From Rhodovarius crocodyli (GTDB lineage: Bacteria > Pseudomonadota > Alphaproteobacteria > Acetobacterales > Acetobacteraceae), in the NCBI RefSeq assembly GCF_004005855.1, contig NZ_SACL01000011.1:62001-126000 (forward strand): a DNA stretch of 64,000 nucleotides, given 5' to 3'. Of this stretch, positions 22,874-30,162 are shown one piece after another (the first letter of the stretch is position 1; each line of letters starts with the position of its first letter). Position numbers and translations under genes: made by a program. The notes under the pieces were generated by a model, which saw only the letters and a list, made by a program, of their open reading frames with translations, made no database searches and was not told the origin of the DNA.

Positions 22874-23485
22874 ATGGCATTGCTGCTCAACCTCGGCGCT
22901 TTTCTGATTTCAGGCGCTTTGGCTGTCGCTTGGTGGCGCTGCCAGTTGGTAGCCAAACGGCGATATGAGGTTGCCGAACAACTGCTCATCGCGGCGGATG
23001 CAGCGGCCAACGGTCTGCGAAATGTGCGCCAATCACGCGCGGACGATTTAGACGCAGCGCGCATTCACCCAAACGGTTTCTCACCGTCGCCCTGGCAAAC
23101 CTCCACGAACAGGCTGCAAGAAGCGGATGAACTCATCAAAAAGCTTCGCCAAGCAACAACTCTCGCGGAATTTCACTTCGGCAGCCAGCTCACGGAGGCC
23201 CTTCGAGACCTTATCGCCATCTACCGCACGCTGGTGGACGCAAACCGCCAGCTCTATTTCGATCATCCTGCCAATAAGATGTATCCGGATCCTGAGCACA
23301 CGGCACGCCGTGCAGAATGGGAGGCCGCAATAGATGCCTTGAAAGGGGACAAACCCGATCTCCAGATCACTGCTGCGATGAAGGAAGCCACGGAAACCTT
23401 CGGCCCGTTGTTGCGCCCCGCACTGCTAAATTATCTTCTACCCTGCATAGAACGCTCGCCAAGAAGAAAGCGCTCTATCGCTTAG
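22874..23485 (+). CDS. Membrane-anchored hypothetical protein, 203 aa (probable cargo gene)
   Basis: One N-terminal membrane segment (MALLLNLGAFLISGALAVAWW) is followed by a cytoplasmic helical domain with charged coiled-coil character (EVAEQLLIAADAAANGLRNVRQ, LQEADELIKKLRQATTLAEF). The C-terminus is strongly basic. The gene is visibly less GC-rich and uses more A/T-ending codons than its neighbours, typical of recently acquired cargo genes in prophages. It lies 12 nt after the small Cys-protein gene, with GGAGGTGAGG upstream of its ATG, so the two form an operon under the LexA box. The function is unknown; superinfection or defence roles are possible but unsupported. Confidence 0.65.
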   Translation: MALLLNLGAFLISGALAVAWWRCQLVAKRRYEVAEQLLIAADAAANGLRNVRQSRADDLDAARIHPNGFSPSPWQTSTNRLQEADELIKKLRQATTLAEFHFGSQLTEALRDLIAIYRTLVDANRQLYFDHPANKMYPDPEHTARRAEWEAAIDALKGDKPDLQITAAMKEATETFGPLLRPALLNYLLPCIERSPRRKRSIA

Positions 23486-23906
23486 ACTTGGCGCGCTGGG
23501 CGTCGTCATACTCGATGCTGACGCGAGACGTGCCCGCCAGGAAGTCCTCGGCCCGCAGACCAAGGCGGCAATTCGGGCAGCATGGCCGCATCTTTCCACC
23601 CCGCCAGACAGACTCAAGCTCCTTCGCCGCGCGAAGATGCGGCTTGTAGCGGGCCGTCAGATTCCGGATCGCCACCATTCGCGCCCGGAGCTTGGCTAGC
23701 GCTCCCTCCTCCTTCTGGCGGCCCTCCGCCATCGTCAGGAGTGCGGCAAAGGGGGAGACGCTTCGATTGCAGTCGTCGCATTCCAAGGTGCCGAGCTTAC
23801 CGTCGATGGTCATCCGCCTGTGCTCGCACGCTGATTCCGGCCGGTGGTGGCGCCGGTCCATTCGCAGTTGGAAGGCCGCGAAGGAGACAATGTTGTCGTC
23901 GGTCAC
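23475..23906 (-). CDS. Phage protein with two Cys pairs, 143 aa
   Basis: Begins at GTG 23906 (TDDNIVSFAAFQLRMDRRHH), with GAGGAG upstream. LECDDC at about residue 40 and CCPNCR at about 108 enclose a helical region rich in Arg and Lys, so it is probably a zinc-stabilised protein. No family is recognised. Its start overlaps the stop of the four-HTH gene (GTGA type), and its 3' end overlaps the convergent cargo gene by 11 nt. Confidence 0.6.
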   Translation of the reverse strand: MTDDNIVSFAAFQLRMDRRHHRPESACEHRRMTIDGKLGTLECDDCNRSVSPFAALLTMAEGRQKEEGALAKLRARMVAIRNLTARYKPHLRAAKELESVWRGGKMRPCCPNCRLGLRAEDFLAGTSRVSIEYDDAQRAKSKR

Positions 23907-24658
23907 GGCAGCAGCTCCTCGATGTCGTCCATGGTGATGTTGTCCAGCCGCTGGAATGCCATGCGGCTCGGCCGGTACCAGGCATTGCGGATCCGGTTGC
24001 TCGACGCCTGGCGCTGGGCTGCTGTCGGCCCTCGGGGCTTGGCGCGCGGGTCGCCGGCCTTCCTCGCGCGGTGGAGGATACCGGAGATGGTAGTCTCCGG
24101 CAGGTTCGTAGCGGCCTCGATATCGGCGTAGCTGCGCCCTGCCCGGTAGAGGTCGCAGACCAGATCCGAGATGCCGGCGGCCCGGGGCGCTGCCTCGGCA
24201 CGGCTATCGCCCTCCGAACGCGCCCGGGCGAGGGCGCGCCTGACGGCCCGCTCGCTGATGTCGAACGCCCGGGCGATGGCAGCACAGGTTCTGCCGGCGG
24301 CCCGGGCCGAGCATATCGCGTCACGGATCGCCGGCGTCACATGCGATCTAGGGCCGGCCGCGCGCCGGTCGCCCTCGGCCCGCGCTGCCTTCAGGATGCG
24401 GTGAACAGAGGCCTCGGACAGCCCCGAGATCTCGGCGGCCTCCCGGTAGAGCTTGCCCGCGGCCACCAGAGCCAGCACCTGTTCGCGATCGGCGGCGGTG
24501 ACGATCCGACCGGCTGCCCGAGCATCGCCCGCGGTCCGGGCGGCGGCCAGGACCGCGAAGACACCTCGCCTGTAGTAACCCAGGCCGATGGCAATTTCGG
24601 TTGGCGACACGCCGGCGCCGTGCAGCCGGCAGATCTCTTCCCGGAGTTCTGGGGTCAT
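23903..24658 (-). CDS. Putative DNA-binding protein with four tandem HTH units, 251 aa
   Basis: Four consecutive units of about 50 residues each contain a homeodomain-like helix-turn-helix and end in a shared tail: AARTAGDARAAGR, KAARAEGDRRAAGP, ARARSEGDSRAEAA and HRARKAGDPRAKPR. Typical HTH cores are VSPTEIAIGLGYYRRGVFAVL, YREAAEISGLSEASVHRIL, CAAIARAFDISERAVRRAL and YADIEAATNLPETTISGIL. The protein could read a long or repeated DNA site, and it is a candidate ligand of the operator-like palindromes in this prophage (inference). ATG 24658 starts exactly at the first unit; a GTG at 24736 would add 26 residues without HTH character. Operator copy D lies upstream at 24754. Confidence 0.7.
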   Translation of the reverse strand: MTPELREEICRLHGAGVSPTEIAIGLGYYRRGVFAVLAAARTAGDARAAGRIVTAADREQVLALVAAGKLYREAAEISGLSEASVHRILKAARAEGDRRAAGPRSHVTPAIRDAICSARAAGRTCAAIARAFDISERAVRRALARARSEGDSRAEAAPRAAGISDLVCDLYRAGRSYADIEAATNLPETTISGILHRARKAGDPRAKPRGPTAAQRQASSNRIRNAWYRPSRMAFQRLDNITMDDIEELLP

Positions 24659-24753
24659 GGTCGTGCGTCGCTTCACGGAGCCGAAACCCACCCCAGGGAG
24701 CTCGGCGGAGACAGGATGAAGGACATGGCGCCTCACTTCAGTGACGCGCCCTT

Positions 24754-24773
24754 ATCCTCCATCAATGGAGGAA
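24754..24773. promoter_or_regulatory. Operator-like palindrome, copy D
   Basis: ATCCTCCA-TCAA-TGGAGGAA is an 8-4-8 inverted repeat with only the last position mismatched, the best copy in the window. It lies 96 nt upstream of the four-HTH gene start (18 nt from the alternative GTG at 24736). Confidence 0.65.
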
Positions 24774-24801
24774 ATGACAGCACATTTTCGGAGGATTTGC
24801 C

Positions 24802-24850
24802 TGTTCCGACTGTGCCGACTTTTGTGCCGGGTGTGCCGGTTTTTGTGCCG
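24802..24850. repeat. Five TGTGCCG-type direct repeats beside the attachment site
   Basis: TGTTCCG at 24802 and TGTGCCG at 24811, 24823, 24832 and 24844 are spaced 9, 12, 9 and 12 nt, that is, two 21-bp units plus one. They lie about 120 nt inside the prophage end. Integrase arm-type or excisionase sites are arranged this way near attP. The alternative is a coding origin, since one frame reads VPTVPTFVPGVPVFVP. Confidence 0.4.
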
Positions 24851-24969
24851 ATCGCTAGGGCCTCAAATGCCGCCCATGCCGTCTATTCCTCCACCGCCGA
24901 AAATCGGCTTAGGCAGCGTTTTCAACGACTTAGGTAGAAAATGGAGGAAATTCCGGAGGAGAAAGCAGC

Positions 24970-25011
24970 GGTTTTCAAGACCGGTGCCTTAAACCGCTCG
25001 GCCACCTGTCC
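24970..25011 (-). tRNA. tRNA-Ser (UGA), 5' half only; prophage attachment site
   Basis: Reading leftward from 25011: acceptor GGACAGG, then TGGCCGAGCGG (D-arm side), GCACCGG, and the anticodon loop CTTGAAA with anticodon UGA, then ACCG. From position 43 the sequence departs from any serine tRNA: the next bases, CTGCTTTCTCC, cannot make the variable or T arm. The gene is therefore cut in the 3' strand of the anticodon stem by the prophage. The chromosomal 5' half and its promoter side remain here, next to plsC. The 3' half, and probably a phage-supplied 5' half that restores the tRNA, should be at the other prophage end. Confidence 0.8.
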
Positions 25012-25055
25012 CGCGGTGGGGCCGATATAACGCGCCCCGGCCCGGCGTGAAAAGG

Positions 25056-25982
25056 CTACCCGCGGCGCGCCGGTGCGGCCAGCGCCTCCACCGGCCGGTT
25101 CTGCCGCAACTGCGCCGCGCTGATCGACACGATCCGCCCGATCTCGGAGGCCATGACCTTACGGTTCGGCAGCGTCTCGGGCGCGAAGGCCTCATGGAAC
25201 ACCACCGTCGCCCGCGTGCCCGTGTGGCGCAGCAGATACCAGGCGTGGCTCAGCGTCTCCATGTCGCCGTACCAGGCAAAGACCGGCCGGTCGCGCCGGC
25301 AGGCCGGCAGGCCGCCCATGCGGTCATACACCACCGTGGTGGGCTGCACCTGCTTCGCCTCGGAAGCCACCGACAGGAAGGAAGAACGGAAAGGCAGCAC
25401 CCGGGTGCCGTCGCTCGTCGTGCCCTCGGGAAACAGCATCACGCTGTCCCCGCCCTTCAGCGTGGCCGAGATCTCGTTGCTCTCGCGGCCCGTGCCGGTG
25501 CGGCTGCGGCTGACGAACAGGGTGCGCCCCAGCTTCGCCACCACGCCGATGCCCGGCCAGCTGGCCACATCCGCCTTGGAGACGAAGCGCGTCTCCAGCA
25601 CCGCCCCCAGCACCAGGATGTCGAGCCACGAGGTATGGTTGGACACATACAGCGTGCCGTCATGCCCGGCCGGCCGGCCCACCACCTGCAGCTTCAACCC
25701 GATCAGCCAGCACATGCCCCGCCAATAGGCCATGGGAAAGCGCGCCTTGGCCCGTCCGGGGAACAGCAGCAGCAGCGCCTGCAGCGGCACGCACAGCGCG
25801 GTCCAGAGCAGGACGGTCGCCAGGCGGCGCAGCGCCCTGCCCCGCCCGCCCAGCGGACGGTCCTCCATCACCGCGCCCCAGCGCGCGGCACCAGGCACGC
25901 GCGGCCTGAAGCGGAGCGGTCCGTTGCGCAGCACCCGGCGGGGCTGCTTGGTCTCTGGGGCGGTGGCGCGTGCCTGAATCAT
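25056..25982 (-). CDS. plsC: 1-acyl-sn-glycerol-3-phosphate acyltransferase, 308 aa
   Basis: Adds the second acyl chain to lysophosphatidic acid at the inner membrane. The acyltransferase motifs are present: SNHTSWLDILVLG (HX4D) at about residue 115, LFVSRSRTG, and MLFPEGTTSDGTRVLPF at about 183. A hydrophobic segment near residues 53 to 75 (LATVLLWTALCVPLQALLLLFPG) anchors it in the membrane. The N-terminal 45 residues are a basic extension. It is the first intact host gene next to the prophage junction. The ATG at 25982 gives a protein of normal family length; a later internal start is possible. Confidence 0.88.
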   Translation of the reverse strand: MIQARATAPETKQPRRVLRNGPLRFRPRVPGAARWGAVMEDRPLGGRGRALRRLATVLLWTALCVPLQALLLLFPGRAKARFPMAYWRGMCWLIGLKLQVVGRPAGHDGTLYVSNHTSWLDILVLGAVLETRFVSKADVASWPGIGVVAKLGRTLFVSRSRTGTGRESNEISATLKGGDSVMLFPEGTTSDGTRVLPFRSSFLSVASEAKQVQPTTVVYDRMGGLPACRRDRPVFAWYGDMETLSHAWYLLRHTGTRATVVFHEAFAPETLPNRKVMASEIGRIVSISAAQLRQNRPVEALAAPARRG

Positions 25983-26078
25983 CGGGGGATGCTATCTGAG
26001 GCTGTGAGGGTTGCGGTAGCGCGCGGATGAAGACGCTGCAATGACATCCCCTTGAAGCATGTGTGACGGAGCAGCGGC

Positions 26079-27050
26079 ATGGCGGAGACAGGCAAGGGTA
26101 CGGGCAAGCCGCTTCGGCTGGCCGTGCTGGGGGCGGGCCCGGTCGGCACGGCCTCCGCCGCGCTGGCCGCCAGCCGGGGGCATGACGTCACGCTCTATTC
26201 CCCGCGCGGCGGCGGCACGCGCCACATCGGCGCCAGCGTCACGCTGAACGGGTTGATTTCCGGCCAGTTTCCGGTGCGGGTCTCGGCCGATCTGGGCCGC
26301 GCGCTCGAAGGGGTGGATGCCGTATTCCTGGCCGTGCCCGGCCATGCCCAGACCACGCTGCTGGAACGGCTGGCCCGCGTGCTGACCGGCGCGCCGGGCG
26401 TGCTGGTGGCGCCGGCTGCCTCCCTCAGCCCGCTGTTGCTGGCGCGCCTGCTGGGGCCGCGCGGCGTCTCGGCCGCGGTCGGCGGGCTGGTGGCGCCCCC
26501 GGTCGCCGCCCGCCGCCTGCCGGACGGGCGGCTGTGGCTGGGCGCGTTGCGCCAGCGCCTGTGGCTCGGTGCCGATGCGGAGATCCCCCGCCTCACCAAC
26601 CTGGCGGAGGCCCTGTTCGGCATCCGCGTGCGCCCGATGGAGGGCATGCTGTCGGCGTCGCTCGCCGACATGTCGGGGCTGGGTGACGCGGCGCAGCTGC
26701 TGGCCCCGCCCGGCAACCCGCAGGCCGCTTTCCGGCTGCTGCGGGAATTCGCGCGGGAACGCGATGCGCTGGCCGCGCGCTTCGGCCTCGGCCTGCCCGA
26801 TTCGGGCCTGTATTTCGACGAGATCGGCGGCATGCCGCCCATGGAGCCCGAGCGCGCCCTGGGCCAGGGCGGCCTCGCACTGTCCTTCCTGGTCACGCTC
26901 GGCGTCGCGGGCCGGGTAAAGGTGCCGATGGCCGAGGCCGCGCTGCGCATGCTGGAGGTCTTCGCCGGGCGCAGCCTGCGCGCCAACCCCTCGCTGCTGG
27001 CGCTGGGCGAGGACGCGGTGCGCGGCGTGCTCAGGCGCCACGCGGCATAG
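26079..27050 (+). CDS. NAD(P)-binding opine dehydrogenase-like protein, 323 aa
   Basis: An N-terminal Rossmann fold with LAVLGAGPVGTASAALAAS and a following HDVTLYSPRG strand is joined to a helical C-terminal domain (GGLALSFLVTLGVAGRVKVPMAEAALRM). This resembles the octopine/nopaline dehydrogenase and ketopantoate-reductase-like superfamily. Such enzymes join an amino acid to a 2-oxo acid or reduce related substrates; the actual substrate cannot be read from sequence. Start ATG 26079 has GGAG 8 nt upstream. The 3' end overlaps the convergent MerR gene by 20 bp. Confidence 0.62.
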   Translation: MAETGKGTGKPLRLAVLGAGPVGTASAALAASRGHDVTLYSPRGGGTRHIGASVTLNGLISGQFPVRVSADLGRALEGVDAVFLAVPGHAQTTLLERLARVLTGAPGVLVAPAASLSPLLLARLLGPRGVSAAVGGLVAPPVAARRLPDGRLWLGALRQRLWLGADAEIPRLTNLAEALFGIRVRPMEGMLSASLADMSGLGDAAQLLAPPGNPQAAFRLLREFARERDALAARFGLGLPDSGLYFDEIGGMPPMEPERALGQGGLALSFLVTLGVAGRVKVPMAEAALRMLEVFAGRSLRANPSLLALGEDAVRGVLRRHAA

Positions 27051-27459
27051 GCGTCAGCCGGGCCGCCGGCTCGGCCAGCGCCTCGATGATCCGGCATTCG
27101 CCCACCGTGCCGCCCAGGCAGTGGCCGGCGATCCGTGCCAGCTCCGCCCGCAGCGATGCCAGCCTCTCGATGCGCGCGTCGATCTCCCGCACCTGGGCCG
27201 AGGCCAGGGCATGGGCTTCCCCGCAATCCGCGTCGGGCCGCCCCGCCAGCCGCAGCAGCGCGCGGATCGCCTCGCTCTCGAAACCCAGTTCGCGCGCGTG
27301 GCGGATGAAGGTCAGCCGGCCCAGATGGGCGTCGGAATACAGGCGGTGCCCACCCTCGCTGCGTTCCGCCGCATGCAGCCAGCCCTCGCTCTCATACCAT
27401 CTGATCGTCGTGGGCTTCACGCCGGTCAGCCGCGACAGCTCGCCGATCGAATAGGTCAT
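27031..27459 (-). CDS. MerR-family heavy-metal regulator, 142 aa
   Basis: Begins MTYSIGELSRLTGVKPTTIRWYESEG, the MerR winged-helix with its RWYE motif; EGGHRLYSDAHLGRLTFI follows, then the dimer helix. Metal-site cysteines fit the ZntR/CadR/PbrR branch: one in PDADCGEAHAL (about residue 77), and two in the C-terminal loop HCLGGTVGECR. The gene is divergent from a P1B-2 metal ATPase, and a MerR-type promoter with a 19-bp spacer lies between them. It most likely activates the ATPase gene in response to Zn, Cd or Pb and represses itself. The ATG at 27459 is the natural family start. Confidence 0.85.
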   Translation of the reverse strand: MTYSIGELSRLTGVKPTTIRWYESEGWLHAAERSEGGHRLYSDAHLGRLTFIRHARELGFESEAIRALLRLAGRPDADCGEAHALASAQVREIDARIERLASLRAELARIAGHCLGGTVGECRIIEALAEPAARLTPMPRGA

Positions 27460-27503
27460 GTCCCGCTCCTGCCGACCGTACATGCTTTGACACAAATGGG
27501 GCC

Positions 27504-27534
27504 TTGAACCTCCAGTCGCTAGAGGGCCCATAAC
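27504..27534 (+). promoter_or_regulatory. MerR-type promoter and operator of the metal ATPase gene
   Basis: A -35 element TTGAAC (27504-27509) and a -10-like CATAAC (27529-27534) are 19 bp apart, the long spacing corrected by MerR regulators. The imperfect palindrome CCTCCAG-TCG-CTAGAGG (27509-27525) fills the spacer, as in ZntR/CadR operators. Confidence 0.7.
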
Positions 27535-27564
27535 AGGGGGGACGAGACTGAAGGAGCGACGGTC

Positions 27565-29730
27565 ATGGGACGGCATGAGAAGCTGGAATGGCAGGTGGGC
27601 GGGATGGACTGCGCCGCCTGCGTGGCCAAGGTGACCAAGGCCGTGGAGCGCCTGCCCGGCGTCTCCGAGGTGCAGGTGAACCTGATGACCGAGAAGCTCT
27701 CCCTCGCGCTGGACACCGACCGCACGCGGCCTGAGGCCGTGATCCGCCAGGTGGAGGCGCTGGGCTACAAGGTCGGCGCTGAGGCGGCGCCCCACGCCCA
27801 TTCCGGCCCCGGCGGCGAGCACAGCCACGACGCGCCGGGGGATGCCGGCAAGCCCTGGTGGAACACCGCCAAGGCGCGGCTGGTCTGGCTGCTGGGCGCG
27901 CTGGTGCTGGGCGCCTATGGCCTGTCGCTCGTGCTGCCGCACCAGGTCAGCTACGCGCTGTTCCTGGCGGCCACCCTGGTCGCGCTGATCCCGTTCGGGC
28001 GGCGCGCCCTGGCCCTGGCCCGCGCCGGCAGCCCGTTCTCGATCGAGACCCTGATGTGTACCGCCGCCATCGGCGCCGCCGTGATCGGCGCGGCCGAGGA
28101 AGCGGCCGTCGTCGTGCTGCTGTTCGCCCTGGGTGAGCTGCTGGAGAACGTGGCCGCCGGCCGCGCGCGCGAGGGCATCCGCGCGCTCGCCTCGCTGATG
28201 CCGCGCACCGCCCTGCGCCTGCAGGGCGACGGCAGCACGGTCGAGATTCCGGCCGAGCGCCTGGCGGTGGACAACCAGGTGCTGGTCCGCCCCGGTGACC
28301 GGGTGCCCTGCGACGGCATCATCCTGGAAGGGCATTCGGGCCTGGACGAAAGCCCCGTGACGGGTGAGAGCGTTCCCGTCACGCGCGGGGTGGGCGATGC
28401 CGTGGTGGCCGGCAGCATCAACACCGACGGCGCGCTGCGCATCCGTGTGACACGGGCCGCCGCCGACAACACCATCGCCCGCATCATCCGCATGGTGGAG
28501 GACGCCACGGCCTCCCGCGCGCCGACCCAGCGCTTCATCGAACGCTTCTCCACCTGGTGGACGCCGGGGGCGATGGCGGTCTCGGCGCTGGTGATCCTGG
28601 TGCCGCCCGTGGCACTCGGCTGGGACTGGTGGACCAGCCTGTATCGCGGCCTGGCCGTGCTGCTCATCGCCTGCCCCTGCGCGCTCGTGATCTCGGTGCC
28701 GGCGGCGATGGCCTCCGGCCTCTCGGCCGGGGCGCGGCGGGGGCTGCTGGTGAAGGGGGGTGCCGCGCTGGAGACGATCGGGGCCGCCACCACCGTGGCC
28801 TTCGACAAGACCGGCACATTGACCGCGGGCCGCCCGCGCGTGACCGACGTCATCGCAGCCGAGGGCGAGGAGGAGGCGGTGCTGCTGGCCCAGGCCGCCG
28901 CCGTGGAAAGCGGCTCCTCTCATCCGCTGGCCAAGGCGATCATGGCCGAGGCCGAGGCGCGTGGCCTGGCCCTTCCCGCCGCCACCGCGCAGGCCGCCAT
29001 CGCCGGCAAGGCCGTGGCGGCCAGCATCGGGGGCGCGCGCGTCTCGGTGGGTTCACCCCGGCATGCGGCCGAACAGGGGGCCGTTCTGGGCCCGCTGGCC
29101 GAGGCCGCCACCCGGCTGGAAGGCGAGGGCAAGACCAGCGTGCTGATCCTGTCGGACCGCCGCCCGCTGGGGCTGATCGCGATGCGCGACGAACCGCGCG
29201 CCGATGCGGCCTCGGGCATCGCCGTGCTGAAGGGGCTGGGCGTGCGGTCCGTCATGCTGACGGGCGACAATGCGCGCACCGGTGCCGCCATCGCGGCTTC
29301 GCTGGGCATGGAGGTGAAGGCCGAGCTGTTGCCCGACGACAAGCTGCGCGAGATCGCGGCGCTGCGCGCGGCGGGCGACGTCATCATGGTGGGTGACGGC
29401 ATCAACGACGCCCCTGCCCTGGCCGCCGCCAGCGTGGGGGTGGCCATGGGCGGGGGCACCGATGTCGCGCTGGAAACCGCCGATGCCGCCGTGCTGAAGG
29501 ACCGCGTGACGGGGGTGGCGGAGCTGGTCAGCCTCTCGCGCGCCACCATGGCCAATGTGAAGCAGAACGTGGCCGTCGCCGTCGGGCTGAAGGGCGTGTT
29601 CCTGGTCACGACGCTGATCGGCGTGACGGGGCTGTGGCCCGCCATCATGGCCGATACCGGCGCCACGGTGCTCGTCACCCTCAACGCGCTGCGCCTGCTC
29701 GGGTGGAAGCCGGGCTTCGCGCGGGATTGA
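27565..29730 (+). CDS. Heavy-metal-translocating P-type ATPase (Zn/Cd/Pb export), 721 aa
   Basis: Pumps divalent soft metals out of the cytoplasm. An N-terminal HMA domain with GMDCAACVAKV (residues 14-24) precedes a His-rich loop (HAHSGPGGEHSHD) and the membrane core. The transport motif is CPC (370-372), the phosphorylation site is DKTGTLT (414-420), the P1B-type HP motif is in SSHPLAKAI, and the ATP hinge is MVGDGINDAPA (GDGIND at 610-615). A Cys-Pro-Cys site with the cation-binding HMA places it in the ZntA/CadA group. Start ATG 27565 has AAGGAG upstream. It is divergent from and probably controlled by the adjacent MerR regulator; a hairpin follows the stop. Confidence 0.9.
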   Translation: MGRHEKLEWQVGGMDCAACVAKVTKAVERLPGVSEVQVNLMTEKLSLALDTDRTRPEAVIRQVEALGYKVGAEAAPHAHSGPGGEHSHDAPGDAGKPWWNTAKARLVWLLGALVLGAYGLSLVLPHQVSYALFLAATLVALIPFGRRALALARAGSPFSIETLMCTAAIGAAVIGAAEEAAVVVLLFALGELLENVAAGRAREGIRALASLMPRTALRLQGDGSTVEIPAERLAVDNQVLVRPGDRVPCDGIILEGHSGLDESPVTGESVPVTRGVGDAVVAGSINTDGALRIRVTRAAADNTIARIIRMVEDATASRAPTQRFIERFSTWWTPGAMAVSALVILVPPVALGWDWWTSLYRGLAVLLIACPCALVISVPAAMASGLSAGARRGLLVKGGAALETIGAATTVAFDKTGTLTAGRPRVTDVIAAEGEEEAVLLAQAAAVESGSSHPLAKAIMAEAEARGLALPAATAQAAIAGKAVAASIGGARVSVGSPRHAAEQGAVLGPLAEAATRLEGEGKTSVLILSDRRPLGLIAMRDEPRADAASGIAVLKGLGVRSVMLTGDNARTGAAIAASLGMEVKAELLPDDKLREIAALRAAGDVIMVGDGINDAPALAAASVGVAMGGGTDVALETADAAVLKDRVTGVAELVSLSRATMANVKQNVAVAVGLKGVFLVTTLIGVTGLWPAIMADTGATVLVTLNALRLLGWKPGFARD

Positions 29731-29736
29731 TACGGG

Positions 29737-29762
29737 GTCGGGCACCCGCCCGACATTCTTTG
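29737..29762 (+). terminator. Possible terminator after the metal ATPase gene
   Basis: GTCGGGC-ACCC-GCCCGAC (29737-29754) forms a 7-bp GC-rich stem 6 nt after the stop, followed by ATTCTTTGT. The T-run is short and interrupted, so termination may be weak. Confidence 0.45.
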
Positions 29763-29836
29763 TCATCGAGCGGACACTCAGTAATCGAGCAGCCATGGCA
29801 TCAGTATCTCGTCACACGACGAGAAGGAATTAACCG

Positions 29837-30157
29837 ATGCTTCGTATCACTCTTGTAGCCGTTACTCTGATGTCTGCTTCCGCCATGGCGGCCGATATTC
29901 GCCTGGTGCCGGATGGCCGGCAGGGCAATGCCCCCCTGCATGTCGATTCGACCGAGGCAGGCGGCATCCCCAACATCCACCGCCCCGAGACCGCGCGGGA
30001 CAGCGCCGTGCGCAACGGCCCCGCGAGCCTGGGCGGCGGCGCGCAGGAACCGGGGGTGGCCTATGCGGGGCCGGGCCAGGGCACGCTGGGGCACAGCCAC
30101 ACGCCCCAGGTGGCCGACAACGACGCCGGCCGGCCGATCCTGAACTACGGGCACTGA
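29837..30157 (+). CDS. Secreted small protein of unknown function, 106 aa
   Basis: A signal peptide is clear: MLRITLVAVTLMSASAMA followed by A-D, so the mature part of about 87 residues would be periplasmic. The mature region is Gly/Asn/Pro-rich with several His (PNIHRPETARDSAV, GHSHTPQV, NYGH at the end), which could bind a metal, but no family is recognised. AAGGA lies 9 nt before the ATG, and a short hairpin CTCGTC-ACAC-GACGAG (29808-29823) lies just upstream. It sits between the metal ATPase and the convergent ccmB. Confidence 0.65.
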   Translation: MLRITLVAVTLMSASAMAADIRLVPDGRQGNAPLHVDSTEAGGIPNIHRPETARDSAVRNGPASLGGGAQEPGVAYAGPGQGTLGHSHTPQVADNDAGRPILNYGH

Positions 30158-30162
30158 GCCCC

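Larger units (their letters stand above)
1..24970. mobile_element. Prophage, right-hand part (left end outside window)
   Basis: Terminase, portal, MuF head protein, endolysin, holin-like and DarB-like genes lie in tightly overlapping leftward operons. The block stops inside a serine tRNA gene at about 24970, and the genes beyond it are plain housekeeping genes. No integrase, major capsid, tail or replication-initiator gene is visible, so these probably lie left of position 1, or the element is incomplete. The right boundary is well supported by the tRNA truncation; the left boundary cannot be seen. Confidence 0.9.
24659..25055. other. Gene-free junction region of the prophage
   Basis: This stretch of about 400 bp contains, from left to right, the possible leader of the four-HTH gene, operator copy D (24754-24773), single half-sites CGGAGGAT and TGGAGGAAA, five TGTGCCG-type direct repeats (24802-24850), the tRNA-Ser 5' half (24970-25011) and a short host spacer before plsC. 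No convincing protein gene is seen. Confidence 0.6.

Noticed and set aside
24741-24992. An 83-codon plus-strand frame crossing the TGTGCCG repeats and the tRNA fragment
   Set aside because: It ends inside the tRNA remnant, its composition comes from the direct repeats, and no ribosome binding site is seen.
27031-28923. A 630-codon minus-strand frame that fuses antisense metal-ATPase sequence to the MerR gene
   Set aside because: Only the last 142 residues are protein-like (MerR); the start at 27459 fits the family and the promoter lies upstream of it.
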